The notes under the pieces were generated by a model. The model was not told where the DNA came from, searched no databases, and saw only the letters and a program-made list of their open reading frames with translations. A stretch of DNA of 64,000 nt. Source: Winogradskyella sp. (GTDB taxonomy: Bacteria > Bacteroidota > Bacteroidia > Flavobacteriales > Flavobacteriaceae). Shown here one piece after another: positions 24,190-32,891 of the stretch. The position numbers and the translations under genes were made by a program. The stretch spans positions 1-64,000 of the forward strand of contig PBLD01000017.1 in the NCBI GenBank assembly GCA_002722255.1, written 5' to 3'. Every line of letters starts with the position of its first letter. Position 1 is the stretch's first letter.

Positions 24190-25265
24190 AGTTTAAAAAT
24201 TTTGTAAGATTGATGAATTTGCTTAATCACATTTTCTGTTCGTTCAGCATGTGTATCACTAATAAAAATCTGACCAAAATGGTCGTTATCTACCAAGCTG
24301 ATAATTTGTGCTACTCTATTTTCGTCTAGCTTATCAAAAATATCATCGAGTAGTAGAATAGGAGAGACACCACTTTGTTGCTTTATAAAATCGAATTGAG
24401 CGAGCTTTAAAGCAATTAAAAAAGATTTTTGCTGTCCTTGACTTCCAAATTTCTTAATCGGAAAATCATCAATTGTAAAGACTAAATCATCTTTATGCGT
24501 GCCTACACTTGTATATTGTAGAGCTTTGTCTTTATTAAGGTTGCTTTGTAGTAGCTCTATTAAGCTACCATCAAATAAATCACTTTTATATTTTAGATTT
24601 ATAGCTTCTTTGCTTTGGCTAATGGCTTCGTATCGTTCTTTAAAAATTGGGATAAATATTTTTAAAAATTCATCTCGTTTTTTAAAAATCTCTGCACTAT
24701 AGGTGTTTAGTTGTTCATTATAAATAGCAAGTGTATCTGCATTAAACGTGTTATTGAGTGCAAAATATTTTAAAAGTGCGTTGCGTTGCGAAAGTACCTT
24801 GTTATAAGAAATAAGTGCAGATAAATACGCTTTATCACTTTGCGAAATCACACTATCTATAAACTTGCGTCTGGTATCACTGCCTTCTATAATTAAATCT
24901 CTGTCTGCTGGAGATATAATAACTAATGGTATAAAACCAATATGGTCACTAAATTTATCGTAAGCTTTACCGTTACGTTTTATAACTTTTTTTTGCCCTT
25001 TTTTTAACGAAACAATAATTTTTTCTGAACGCTCATTTTTAGTGAAATTACCATCAACCACAAAAAACTCAGTACCATGTTTTATGTTCTGTACGGCAAC
25101 AGGATTAAAATAACTTTTGCCAAAAGCCAGATGATAAATAGCGTCTAGAGCGTTTGTTTTTCCGATGCCATTAGCGCCAACAAAGCAGTTTATTTTACTG
25201 TCGAAATCAAAAACCTGACTCTCAAAATTCTTGTAATTAACTAAAGATAATACGTTTAGAACCAT
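24186..25265 (-). CDS. recF: DNA replication and repair protein RecF
   Basis: A 359-residue SMC-like ATPase that loads RecA at gaps in DNA. It has Walker A GANGIGKT (30-37), the ABC signature GSQGQQKS at about 274 and Walker [15 protein letters not shown] from 304. I start it at the ATG at 25263-25265 ([14 protein letters not shown]), because RecF proteins begin right there with the first beta strand. The 46 extra residues of the longest frame are not conserved in character and reach into the divergent promoter region. The length agrees with the family. It is divergently transcribed from the TPR gene at 25407 and heads the recF-lipoprotein-DUF721 run. Confidence 0.93.
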   Translation of the reverse strand: MVLNVLSLVNYKNFESQVFDFDSKINCFVGANGIGKTNALDAIYHLAFGKSYFNPVAVQNIKHGTEFFVVDGNFTKNERSEKIIVSLKKGQKKVIKRNGKAYDKFSDHIGFIPLVIISPADRDLIIEGSDTRRKFIDSVISQSDKAYLSALISYNKVLSQRNALLKYFALNNTFNADTLAIYNEQLNTYSAEIFKKRDEFLKIFIPIFKERYEAISQSKEAINLKYKSDLFDGSLIELLQSNLNKDKALQYTSVGTHKDDLVFTIDDFPIKKFGSQGQQKSFLIALKLAQFDFIKQQSGVSPILLLDDIFDKLDENRVAQIISLVDNDHFGQIFISDTHAERTENVIKQIHQSYKIFKL

Positions 25266-25376
25266 AAAAAACTGATGTTCTTTGCTCGAATTTAGTGGTG
25301 TTTTAATGTAATGAATATTCTCGCAAATTATTGAAAAATAACAAATAATTAAGCTTTTAAATCCCAATAAAAATTT

Positions 25377-25384
25377 TATTTTTG
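25377..25384 (+). promoter_or_regulatory. TAnnTTTG promoter element for the TPR-ribH operon
   Basis: TATTTTTG matches the Bacteroidetes -7 consensus exactly and lies 23 bases before the ATG at 25407. A T-rich stretch near 25355 could be the -33 element. Confidence 0.5.
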
Positions 25385-25406
25385 CGCACGCATTAATAGA
25401 CAAGAT

Positions 25407-26174
25407 ATGGCAACGTATAAGAAAAGAGGCTATAAACCAAAAACTAAAAAAGAAAAGGAAGTAGTTGTTGAAGAAAACTCAACAACAGCAGAGGTGTTTA
25501 ATACTTTAGACGAGGGAGCTTCTAAGACCGAAGAATGGTTTGTTAAAAATCAAAAATATATTATTGGTGTAATTGCAGCAATAGCAGTTGTAGTTTTAGG
25601 CTACATGGGTTATAATAAGTTCATTGCAGAACCACACCAAAAGGAGGCTATGAACGACATGTACCAGGCTAGAACTTATTTTGAGGAGGCTGCAAATGGT
25701 ATTTCATCAGACTCACTTTATAATATGGCTTTAAATGGTGGTAACGGTAAATTTGGAATGGTAGATATTGCTAAAGAATATAGTGGTACACCTGCTGGAA
25801 ATCTTGCAAATTACTATGCTGGTATATCGTATTTAAACCTTAAAGATTACGAAAAAGCAATAAGCTACCTTCAAGAATTTACTAGTGATGCTTCTATTCC
25901 TGGTCCAATAGTTAAAGGAGCTATAGGAGATGCATTTGTACAATTAGAGCAGTATAAAGAAGGCTTAGACTATTACGAAAAAGCGTTTAAAGCGGATTTA
26001 AATAACTATACAACTCCAATGTTTTTAATGAAGGCAGCTCGTATAGCTATTAGATTAAACGAAAACCAAAAAGCTTTAGATTACTTAAAGCGTATTAAGA
26101 ATGAATTTGACAGTTCCACAGAAGCTACACAAGTTGATGTTTTAATAGGTATGGTTGAAGCTAAAATGCAATAA
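25407..26174 (+). CDS. Membrane-anchored TPR protein (YfgM-like)
   Basis: A 255-residue protein with a highly charged cytoplasmic N-terminus (Lys/Glu-rich, 1-50), one transmembrane helix at about 52-70 ([18 protein letters not shown]) and a periplasmic TPR domain ([46 protein letters not shown]). The layout is that of YfgM-type ancillary proteins of the Sec machinery or outer-membrane assembly pathway; in Bacteroidetes the role has not been fixed. Its stop codon is followed immediately by the ribH start, with no spacer, so both are produced together. It is divergent from recF. Confidence 0.82.
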   Translation: MATYKKRGYKPKTKKEKEVVVEENSTTAEVFNTLDEGASKTEEWFVKNQKYIIGVIAAIAVVVLGYMGYNKFIAEPHQKEAMNDMYQARTYFEEAANGISSDSLYNMALNGGNGKFGMVDIAKEYSGTPAGNLANYYAGISYLNLKDYEKAISYLQEFTSDASIPGPIVKGAIGDAFVQLEQYKEGLDYYEKAFKADLNNYTTPMFLMKAARIAIRLNENQKALDYLKRIKNEFDSSTEATQVDVLIGMVEAKMQ

Positions 26175-26681
26175 ATGGCTACTGCAAATCATAATTTATC
26201 GAATTACGATAAAACAACAATCCCAAACGCGAAAGACTTTCGGTTTGGGATTGTTGTTTCAGAATGGAATGACACTATAACAGAAGGCCTGTGGCAAGGT
26301 GCATTTGATGCATTGACAGATTGTGGTGCATTAAAAGAAAACATAGTACGTTGGAATGTGCCAGGAACATTTGAACTTACCTATGGTGCTGCCAGAATGT
26401 CTAAAAGCATTTATGCCGAATCTGGCATGTTAGACGCTATTATTGTTATAGGTTGCGTTATACAAGGTGAAACAAAGCATTTCGATTTTGTTTGTGAAGG
26501 TGTTACTCAAGGTATAAAAGATCTTAATTTGTCTGGTGATATTCCTGTTATCTTCTGTGTGCTAACAGATAACACCATGCAACAATCAATTGATCGTTCT
26601 GGCGGAAAGCATGGTAACAAAGGCACAGAAGCTGCCATAGCGGCAATTAAGATGGCTCAGCTTAGAAAAGAGACGAAGTAG
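26175..26681 (+). CDS. ribH: 6,7-dimethyl-8-ribityllumazine synthase
   Basis: A 168-residue enzyme of riboflavin synthesis. It condenses 5-amino-6-ribitylamino-uracil with dihydroxybutanone phosphate and forms hollow or pentameric assemblies. The substrate loop VPGTFE (62-67), GCVIQGET (93-100) and catalytic His102 in KHFDF are present, and the length is typical. The N-terminal 20 residues (Asn/Thr/Lys-rich) are an ordinary extension in Flavobacteriia. It directly abuts the TPR gene. No FMN riboswitch is visible upstream, and other rib genes are not in the window. Confidence 0.95.
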   Translation: MATANHNLSNYDKTTIPNAKDFRFGIVVSEWNDTITEGLWQGAFDALTDCGALKENIVRWNVPGTFELTYGAARMSKSIYAESGMLDAIIVIGCVIQGETKHFDFVCEGVTQGIKDLNLSGDIPVIFCVLTDNTMQQSIDRSGGKHGNKGTEAAIAAIKMAQLRKETK

Positions 26682-26806
26682 TTTTCAGTATTCAGTTAAA
26701 ATAAAGTTTCAAACTTCGACTTCAAATTCATCTTCCAATTTAAAGTGGCATCCTTTTTGTTGATAATTTTAAGGAATCCTTAAACGTTTTTTCCTAGTAT
26801 TTTAAG

Positions 26807-26814
26807 TACTTTTG
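26807..26814 (+). promoter_or_regulatory. TAnnTTTG promoter element for the mutL operon
   Basis: TACTTTTG matches the -7 consensus, with a TTTTTT stretch near 26787-26792 at the -33 position. It is 32 bases ahead of the TTG start at 26846. Confidence 0.5.
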
Positions 26815-26845
26815 AGACTATCAAGGTTTTAATATATAAGACAAC

Positions 26846-27070
26846 TTGTTTAATCAAAGAAAAAATAAACAGTTTAATTATAAGCCACGCTTTCAGGATT
26901 CTGAAACCGAAAACCATCGGGAAGAGTCGAAAGACGACTTGGAGCGTAAGTGGAGTGAAATGAAAGGTAATACCAAGCGAAAATCTAATAAGTTATTTTC
27001 CTTACCTGCTTTAATCATAATGCTCATAGCGCTTTTTGTTTTAATGTATGTTCTTGAAGGATATATTTAA
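26846..27070 (+). CDS. Small membrane protein, paralogue of the next gene
   Basis: A 74-residue protein with a basic N-terminus (FNQRKNKQFNYKPRF), a charged middle and one C-terminal transmembrane helix (about 51-70). The N-terminal KxxxYNYKPR pattern is shared with the following gene. The only usable start is TTG at 26846, since a stop codon (TAA) lies three codons upstream in frame and no ATG precedes the conserved block. Conservation of that block with the neighbour supports the start. The function is unknown. It is the first gene of the operon that leads to mutL. Confidence 0.7.
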   Translation: MFNQRKNKQFNYKPRFQDSETENHREESKDDLERKWSEMKGNTKRKSNKLFSLPALIIMLIALFVLMYVLEGYI

Positions 27071-27080
27071 TAGGGTTATT

Positions 27081-27365
27081 ATGGGATTAATGAAATTGAA
27101 AAAAAATAGAAAGTATAATTATAAGCCGCGTTATTATAAAGGTGATGGTAACCCTTATGAATTGAAGCACAAATTTGACGAATACCGTAAAACTATAAAT
27201 CCACCAAAAGGAATTAAAGGAAAATGGAACGCGGCAATGGATGAATATAAAAATAATAGAGACGAAAACGTGAACAGACGTGTCTTTATCATTGCTGGTA
27301 TTTTAATTCTGTTGTTTTTGTTCTTATTTGGTTTTGATTTATCTATTTTTTCTTCCCAAAGCTAA
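27081..27365 (+). CDS. Small membrane protein upstream of mutL
   Basis: A 94-residue protein with N-terminal LKKNRKYNYKPRYYKGDGNP, a charged helical middle and a C-terminal membrane helix (FIIAGILILLFLFLFGFDL). It is related to the 74-residue product before it. The ATG at 27048 lies inside the preceding gene; I prefer 27081, after that gene's stop codon, because the conserved block begins right behind it. The stop codon overlaps the mutL ATG by one base (TAATG), so translation of mutL is coupled to it. In Flavobacteriia such a protein often precedes mutL, but its role is unknown. Confidence 0.75.
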   Translation: MGLMKLKKNRKYNYKPRYYKGDGNPYELKHKFDEYRKTINPPKGIKGKWNAAMDEYKNNRDENVNRRVFIIAGILILLFLFLFGFDLSIFSSQS

Positions 27366-29236
27366 TGACAGATATCATTCAACTTTTACCAGACCATGTT
27401 GCCAACCAAATTGCAGCTGGTGAAGTGGTACAACGTCCTGCTTCTGTAGTTAAAGAGCTTTTAGAAAATGCTATTGATGCTGGTGCAGACGACATAAAAC
27501 TTATTATAAAAGATGCTGGTAAAACACTAGTACAAGTTATAGATAACGGCAAAGGCATGAGTGTTACCGACGCACGTTTAAGTTTTGAGCGTCATGCCAC
27601 ATCAAAAATAAAATCTGCCGAAGATTTATTTCAGCTTAATACCAAAGGATTTAGAGGTGAAGCTTTAGCAAGTATTGCGGCTATTGCACATGTTGAGTTA
27701 AAAACCAAACGCCCAGATGATGAGTTGGGTACTGCTATAGAAATAGAAGGTAGTGTGGTAAAATCTCAAGAGGTTACTGTAACTCCTACTGGTACATCTG
27801 TTGCTGTTAAAAATCTGTTTTTTAATATTCCTGCAAGACGAAACTTTTTAAAATCTGACACTGTAGAGTTAAGACATATTACAGATGAGTTTCATCGTGT
27901 AGCGTTAGCACATCCAAGTATAGCCTTTGCTTTTTATCATAATGGGAGCGAGCTTTTTAATGTTCCTAATGAAAATTACAGACAACGTGTTGTTCATATT
28001 TTTGGAAACAAAACCAATGAAAGATTAGTGCCTGTAGAAGAAGATACTGAAGTTTTAAAAATATCAGGATTTGTAGGCAAGCCAGAATATTCTAAGAAAA
28101 CACGCTCAGAGCAATTCTTTTTTGTAAACCAGAGATTTATAAAAAGTCCGTATCTAAATCACGCTATAAGCGCAGCATTTGAAGGTTTATTAAAAGATGG
28201 ATATCATGCTAGCTATTTTTTAAATCTTACGGTAGATCCTAAAACTATAGATATTAATATTCATCCTACAAAAACCGAAATTAAGTTTGATGATGAGCAT
28301 ACGCTTTACGCTATTTTAAGATCAGCTGTAAAGCATAGTTTAGGACAGTTTAACATAGCGCCTGTTCTAGATTTTGAACAACAAAGTAGCTTTGATACAC
28401 CTTACAGCTACAAAGATAAAGCAGGCAAAGCCCCAACGATAGAGGTAGACAGAAGTTTTAATCCATTTGCAGATGAAGGCAGTAATTCAGGTAACACGTC
28501 TTCTAAATCTTCTTCAACGAGAACAACTTTTAAATCCGCACCAGCAGCAAACTGGGAAAGTTTATATGTTGGTTTGGAGTCCAAGGGTAATAGAAGACAA
28601 GGAGATGATGTTGAAGTAAGTTTTGAAAAAGACGTTAAAACTGAAACAATTTTTAGTGATGCTTCTGTAGAAACGAGTAAAACTACATTTCAACTTCAAC
28701 AAAAATATATTGTGAGTACGCTAAAATCTGGTATGCTTATTATAGATCAGAATAGAGCACACCAACGTGTTTTGTATGAAAGTTTTTTAAAGCATATTAC
28801 TATTAAAGAAGCTACAAGCCAACAATTATTGTTTCCGTTGCAGTTGAGTTTTACTCCTAATGAAGTTAATATTATTTCAGAACTACAAGAGGATCTGGAA
28901 CATACAGGATTCGTGTTTTCAGACGTTAAAGAAGATGCAATAACTATTACAGGTGTTCCTGTTGGAGTGCCAGAAAGTGAGGTATCTATAATTTTAGAGC
29001 AACTCATTAGCGATGTGGAAAATGATGTACCAGATGCAAGTTTTAGTGCAGCAGATTTGTTAGCCAAATCTATGGCAAAGAGTTTAGCAATAAAAAACGG
29101 ACAAGCTTTGAATAATACAGAACAGGAGCATTTGGTAAACTCTCTGTTTGCTTGTAAGGAGCCAAATATTTCTCCAACCAACAGACCAACGTTTATCACA
29201 ATGTCTATAGACGACATTGAAAAGAAATTTATGTAG
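27365..29236 (+). CDS. mutL: DNA mismatch repair protein MutL
   Basis: A 623-residue GHKL-family ATPase that links MutS mismatch recognition to strand excision. N-terminal motifs are ELLENAIDAGAD (31-42, catalytic Glu31), DNGKGM (60-65) and GFRGEAL (95-101). A Ser/Asn-rich linker at about 365-400 leads to the C-terminal dimerisation domain (QQKYIVSTLKSGMLIIDQN and onwards). The DQHAxxR-type site appears as DQNRAHQRVLYE, and an endonuclease-type DQHA(X)2E(X)4E motif is not strictly kept, so cleavage activity is uncertain. It starts in one-base overlap with the preceding gene. A long antisense frame at 28747-29217 is a coding shadow. Confidence 0.95.
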   Translation: MTDIIQLLPDHVANQIAAGEVVQRPASVVKELLENAIDAGADDIKLIIKDAGKTLVQVIDNGKGMSVTDARLSFERHATSKIKSAEDLFQLNTKGFRGEALASIAAIAHVELKTKRPDDELGTAIEIEGSVVKSQEVTVTPTGTSVAVKNLFFNIPARRNFLKSDTVELRHITDEFHRVALAHPSIAFAFYHNGSELFNVPNENYRQRVVHIFGNKTNERLVPVEEDTEVLKISGFVGKPEYSKKTRSEQFFFVNQRFIKSPYLNHAISAAFEGLLKDGYHASYFLNLTVDPKTIDINIHPTKTEIKFDDEHTLYAILRSAVKHSLGQFNIAPVLDFEQQSSFDTPYSYKDKAGKAPTIEVDRSFNPFADEGSNSGNTSSKSSSTRTTFKSAPAANWESLYVGLESKGNRRQGDDVEVSFEKDVKTETIFSDASVETSKTTFQLQQKYIVSTLKSGMLIIDQNRAHQRVLYESFLKHITIKEATSQQLLFPLQLSFTPNEVNIISELQEDLEHTGFVFSDVKEDAITITGVPVGVPESEVSIILEQLISDVENDVPDASFSAADLLAKSMAKSLAIKNGQALNNTEQEHLVNSLFACKEPNISPTNRPTFITMSIDDIEKKFM

Positions 29237-29237
29237 T

Positions 29238-30029
29238 ATGAGACAAGGAATATCAGATGCGGTAAAGCATCTAATTATAATAAATGTAATTTTTTGGATT
29301 GGAACATTATCCATAGGAACTTATGGCGATGTATTTACAAATTTATTTGCTGAGCATTTTCCTCTGAATGACGAATTTAAGCCTTGGCAAATTATTACGC
29401 ATATGTTTATGCATGCCTCTTATGTAAATACAGGCAACGGAATGAATATCTTTTTCTTACATATTCTATTTAATATGTTGGGTTTATGGATGTTTGGTAC
29501 ACCAATAGAGCAACGATTGGGTACAAAAAAGTTTCTCTTCTTGTATTTTAGTGCAGGTTTAGGTGCTGTGCTACTTCCTTTGGTAATTAATTTTTATAAT
29601 TTTCAATCGATATTAAGTGATTTAACTGCAGCTGGTTTTGAGTCAGATCATATTTTGGCGACATTAAATGAAGGTAAGTACTATCAAGGTTGGGTTGATG
29701 TCATTGGAGCAGAGCGTTTTCAGGATTTTACAAGAATTTTTAATACTACCTCTGTAGGAGCTTCAGGATGTGTAATGGGATTATTGGTAGGCTTTGGAAT
29801 GTTGTTTCCTAATGCGTCGCTTATGCTAATTTTTCTTCCTATTCCTATAAAGGCTAAATATTTTATCCCTTTATTGTTGGGTTACGAAATTATATCTGGT
29901 ATTACAGGCGGAAGTTCTATGTTTGGTTTTAATGTAGGCCATTTTGCACATATTGGCGGAGCACTTGTAGGATTCCTTTTAATGTGGTATTGGAAAAAGA
30001 ATAGTATGGATAAATACCGTTGGAATTAA
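29238..30029 (+). CDS. Rhomboid-family intramembrane serine protease 1
   Basis: A 263-residue membrane protease of the rhomboid family. Catalytic Ser lies in GASGCVMG and His in GHFAHIGGALVGF. About six to seven membrane spans are visible, plus the usual HMFMHASY (family pattern HxFxH) and FNMLGLWMFGTPIE segments. I start at ATG 29238, two bases after the mutL stop; the TTG-led longer frame overlaps mutL. It is followed immediately by a second rhomboid gene. Rhomboids cut other membrane proteins within their helices; the targets here are unknown. Confidence 0.88.
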   Translation: MRQGISDAVKHLIIINVIFWIGTLSIGTYGDVFTNLFAEHFPLNDEFKPWQIITHMFMHASYVNTGNGMNIFFLHILFNMLGLWMFGTPIEQRLGTKKFLFLYFSAGLGAVLLPLVINFYNFQSILSDLTAAGFESDHILATLNEGKYYQGWVDVIGAERFQDFTRIFNTTSVGASGCVMGLLVGFGMLFPNASLMLIFLPIPIKAKYFIPLLLGYEIISGITGGSSMFGFNVGHFAHIGGALVGFLLMWYWKKNSMDKYRWN

Positions 30030-30031
30030 GA

Positions 30032-30907
30032 ATGGCAATTATTGAAGATTTAAAATACCGTTACAAGAGTCTCGATGTTTTTGGTAAAATAATAGCCATT
30101 AACGTTATTATATTTATAGTAGATGCGATATTATCAAATCTATTAAAACTAAGTATTGTAACTTATTTTAAGTTGCCTTCAATTTTCGGAAAGTTTATTA
30201 TACAGCCTTGGTCTTTACTTACTTATGGATTTCTTCATAATGATTTTTTTCATTTGTTGTTTAACATGTTGTTTTTGTTTTATCTGTCTAGAGCAGCATC
30301 TAATTTATTTAGAACCAAGATGGTTTTAAATATTTATTTGTTAGGTATTATGGCAGGTGGTTTAGCATATTTGGCTGTCTTTAATTTAATTCATTTCGAT
30401 TTTTTTGGTCCTAAAAACAGTATTATGGTTGGTGCATCTGCAGGTGTTAGTGCATTGCTGATGTTTATAGCCATATACATGCCTAAATCTGAAATTAGAT
30501 TATTCAATACCTTTAATGTAAAGTGGATTCATATTGCTGTTTTCTTTGTGATTATGGATGTTTTTAGATTATTGTCTGGTGTTAATCAAGGTGGCTATGT
30601 AGCGCATATTGGAGGCTATGTTTTGGGTTACGTTTACGCAAGTCAATTGGTAAAAGGAAAAGATATAGGTAAAGGCTTTGAACGCTTTATGGACTCTATG
30701 GTAAGCTGGTTTAAGCCAAAATCTAATTTAAAAACTGTGCATAGAACATCAAAAAAGAAGTCTTATGCAGGAAAAACTAGAGAGGAGTTCCATACGTATA
30801 ACGATCAGAAGAAGATAGATCTAATTTTAGATAAAATTAGTAAAAGTGGTTATGAAAGTTTAACAGCAGAAGAAAAAGAGTTTTTGTTCAAAGCAGGTAA
30901 GAAATAA
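30032..30907 (+). CDS. Rhomboid-family intramembrane serine protease 2
   Basis: A 291-residue rhomboid. Catalytic Ser is in GASAGVSALL and His in VAHIGGYVLGY. FLHNDFFHLLFNMLFLFYL is the conserved second segment. After the membrane domain comes a basic cytoplasmic tail of about 70 residues (from KPKSNLKTVHRT), which ends in a helical ILDKISKSGYESLTAEEKEFLF segment as in many Bacteroidetes rhomboids. The start is ATG 30032, 2 bases after the first rhomboid. Both copies keep their catalytic residues, so neither looks like a dead paralogue. Confidence 0.88.
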   Translation: MAIIEDLKYRYKSLDVFGKIIAINVIIFIVDAILSNLLKLSIVTYFKLPSIFGKFIIQPWSLLTYGFLHNDFFHLLFNMLFLFYLSRAASNLFRTKMVLNIYLLGIMAGGLAYLAVFNLIHFDFFGPKNSIMVGASAGVSALLMFIAIYMPKSEIRLFNTFNVKWIHIAVFFVIMDVFRLLSGVNQGGYVAHIGGYVLGYVYASQLVKGKDIGKGFERFMDSMVSWFKPKSNLKTVHRTSKKKSYAGKTREEFHTYNDQKKIDLILDKISKSGYESLTAEEKEFLFKAGKK

Positions 30908-30927
30908 AGCTACCACTTGGAGGACTA

Positions 30928-31965
30928 ATGAATATGAAAAAATTAAAATTCTTTAGTAAGCTTGTGTTTATCGTCAACTCGTTGGCGGCATTTTTGTTGC
31001 TTGTTTCTTACTTATTGCCTTATGTACCTCCAAAAAGTTTTGCTAGTTTATCTATTCTAAGTTTAGGTGTACCACTTTTAATTTCGCTCAATATTGTATT
31101 TTTTATCTATTGGTTACTTCAAGTTAAGAAGCAAATGTTTTTATCGCTTGTGGTATTACTTTTAGGATGGAATTATTTAGGGTCTCTCTATAAGTTTTCA
31201 TCTTCGAAAAAAGTAGAAGAACCAGATAATATATCTATAATGTCTTTTAACGTTAGGTTGTTTAATAAGTATAATTGGAAGCCTAATAAAACGACTAAAG
31301 AAGATATCATAGATTTTTTTTACAAGGAATCTCCAGATATTATATGTATTCAAGAATATACAAGAGGGAAGCCAATAAATTTAAAAGGATACACTGATTT
31401 TAATGGTAGGTTCGTCAAGGATACAAAGGGCGGACATACAATTTTTTCTAAATTTCCTATTATAAATTCGGGTTCTTTAGAATTTGAAGATACAAACAAC
31501 AACGCTGTTTTTGCAGATGTTGTTAAGGGAAAGGACACTATTAGAGTGTATAACGTTCATTTACAATCAGCCAAAATAAATACTGAAATAGATTATATAA
31601 ACAGTCAGTATTCAAGAGATGTGTTTATAAAACGTGTAAAATGGGCATTTCAAAAGCAACAATCTCAAGTAGAAAAATTTCTAAAGCATAAATCTAAATG
31701 TCCTTATAAAACTATTGTGGCCGGTGATTTTAATAATACTGCATTTTCATACAGTTATAAGAAAATCTTAGGTGATGATTTGGTAGATACATTTGAAAAA
31801 GCAGGCAATGGTTTTGGTAAATCGTTTGATATTAAATTCTTTCCTCTAAGAATTGATTTTATTTTAGCTGATAAGCGTTTTAAAGTTAATGGATTTAAGA
31901 CATATAGTGACATCAATCTTTCGGACCATTATCCTATAAAAGCTACTTTGAATTTAAATAAGTAA
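30928..31965 (+). CDS. Endonuclease/exonuclease/phosphatase (EEP) family membrane protein
   Basis: A 345-residue protein with two to three N-terminal membrane spans (about 8-85), then an EEP-fold domain: ISIMSFNVRLFNKYNW, DIICIQEY (catalytic Glu), YNVHLQSAK, AGDFNNTAFSYSY and a final LSDHYPI with the catalytic Asp-His. EEP enzymes include phosphodiesterases and nucleases; a membrane-anchored form could act on phosphoesters outside the cell. A visible GGAGG-like purine stretch precedes the ATG. The 3' end overlaps the convergent gene at 31954 by 12 bases. Confidence 0.85.
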   Translation: MNMKKLKFFSKLVFIVNSLAAFLLLVSYLLPYVPPKSFASLSILSLGVPLLISLNIVFFIYWLLQVKKQMFLSLVVLLLGWNYLGSLYKFSSSKKVEEPDNISIMSFNVRLFNKYNWKPNKTTKEDIIDFFYKESPDIICIQEYTRGKPINLKGYTDFNGRFVKDTKGGHTIFSKFPIINSGSLEFEDTNNNAVFADVVKGKDTIRVYNVHLQSAKINTEIDYINSQYSRDVFIKRVKWAFQKQQSQVEKFLKHKSKCPYKTIVAGDFNNTAFSYSYKKILGDDLVDTFEKAGNGFGKSFDIKFFPLRIDFILADKRFKVNGFKTYSDINLSDHYPIKATLNLNK

Positions 31966-32262
31966 GCAATCTACACTATCTGATACAATGTGTGCAAGCA
32001 ATCCTAAAGCAAACACACGTGTTGGTTTTTTCCAAAGTAAAAAAAAGTAAACGGTAATGGCATAATAGCTATGAAGCGGATGAAAGTTTATGCTACATCT
32101 ATTAGAATCAAAAATAGGGTCCGCTAATAAGTGGTCTAAATCTATTACAAATGCAGCGAGCATAACTAAATACATTTTTAGCCATTGCTTTCTGTAAAAT
32201 ACCAATGCAATAATTAAAGGCAGACCAAAATGCAAACCATAATGAATGGTAAATTTTAGCAT
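31954..32262 (-). CDS. DUF6122 family membrane protein
   Basis: A 102-residue membrane protein with three or four spans and the conserved polar pattern IDLDHLLADPIFDSNRC, followed by HPLHSYY and GLLAHIVSDSVDC. These His/Asp motifs recall YdjM-type membrane metal-dependent hydrolases, a view that is inference. It overlaps the WbqC gene before it by 7 bases and ends within the convergent EEP gene. It is the last gene of the parA-to-wbqC run. Confidence 0.8.
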   Translation of the reverse strand: MLKFTIHYGLHFGLPLIIALVFYRKQWLKMYLVMLAAFVIDLDHLLADPIFDSNRCSINFHPLHSYYAITVYFFLLWKKPTRVFALGLLAHIVSDSVDCLLI

Positions 32263-32879
32263 AAGTTTACGCTTTGGCGAGTAAGATATAACTCTGTGTT
32301 AGGCCCTTCGTTAAAGAGTAAATCTAGAATACTTAAATTAGGAATAAAACCATGTTTTTCGGTAAAAACCTGAGTGTATTTTTCTAGGTTATTGGCTTCG
32401 TAATTTCGTTTTACTAAAGGTCTATAATCTGTTTTGTTTAAAGGTTCTTTTTCAAAGACTGCGCTTTCAGAAATGTTTAGCTCCAATTGAAGGCTATCTT
32501 GAAGAATTTCAAAACACTTAAAGTTTAAATCTAAGATGAAGTCAAATTTAGTTTCAAAAAGAGGCATTAAATCATCAATATAAAACTCAAAAAAAGGAGA
32601 CATACTGTAGGCAGATTGCAACGATTTTAAATGTTGTAATTGCCAGTCGTCTTCATTAGCAATTTTTACATCTCTGTACAATTGCCTGTTTTTTTGAGAA
32701 TAACTAACAGGCACAGTTAATGCTAACTTGCCATTGGCGCCATAGATCTCCGTACGATTTCTATACGATTGCTTTTGGTAATTGTCACAAACCTCAAAAC
32801 ATACTGAATCTGACTTTACCATAGCTACAAAGTGTACTATGTTAGGGAAGTATGTTGGATGCAATATAACATCTAGCAT
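32256..32879 (-). CDS. WbqC-like family protein
   Basis: A 207-residue protein with the WbqC pattern: LHPTYFPNIVHFVAM at the start, the E.CDNYQKQSYRNRTEIYGANG block, L.VPV, and the LQSAYSMSPFFEFYIDDL segment. The original WbqC is linked to O-antigen sugar synthesis. The wider family, common in Bacteroidetes, has no proven reaction. It lies 12 bases after the signal peptidase gene and overlaps DUF6122, so it is part of the same operon. Confidence 0.88.
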   Translation of the reverse strand: MLDVILHPTYFPNIVHFVAMVKSDSVCFEVCDNYQKQSYRNRTEIYGANGKLALTVPVSYSQKNRQLYRDVKIANEDDWQLQHLKSLQSAYSMSPFFEFYIDDLMPLFETKFDFILDLNFKCFEILQDSLQLELNISESAVFEKEPLNKTDYRPLVKRNYEANNLEKYTQVFTEKHGFIPNLSILDLLFNEGPNTELYLTRQSVNLC

Positions 32880-32891
32880 AATCCACTTTTT

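Noticed and set aside
25266..25403. 46-residue N-terminal extension of RecF
   Set aside because: RecF proteins start directly with the first strand of the ATPase; the extension crosses the intergenic region opposite the promoter of the TPR gene.
28747..29217. 156-codon open frame antisense to mutL
   Set aside because: Lies wholly inside mutL, composition is a mirror of its codons (Ser, Leu and Cys rich), no family recognised and no promoter seen.
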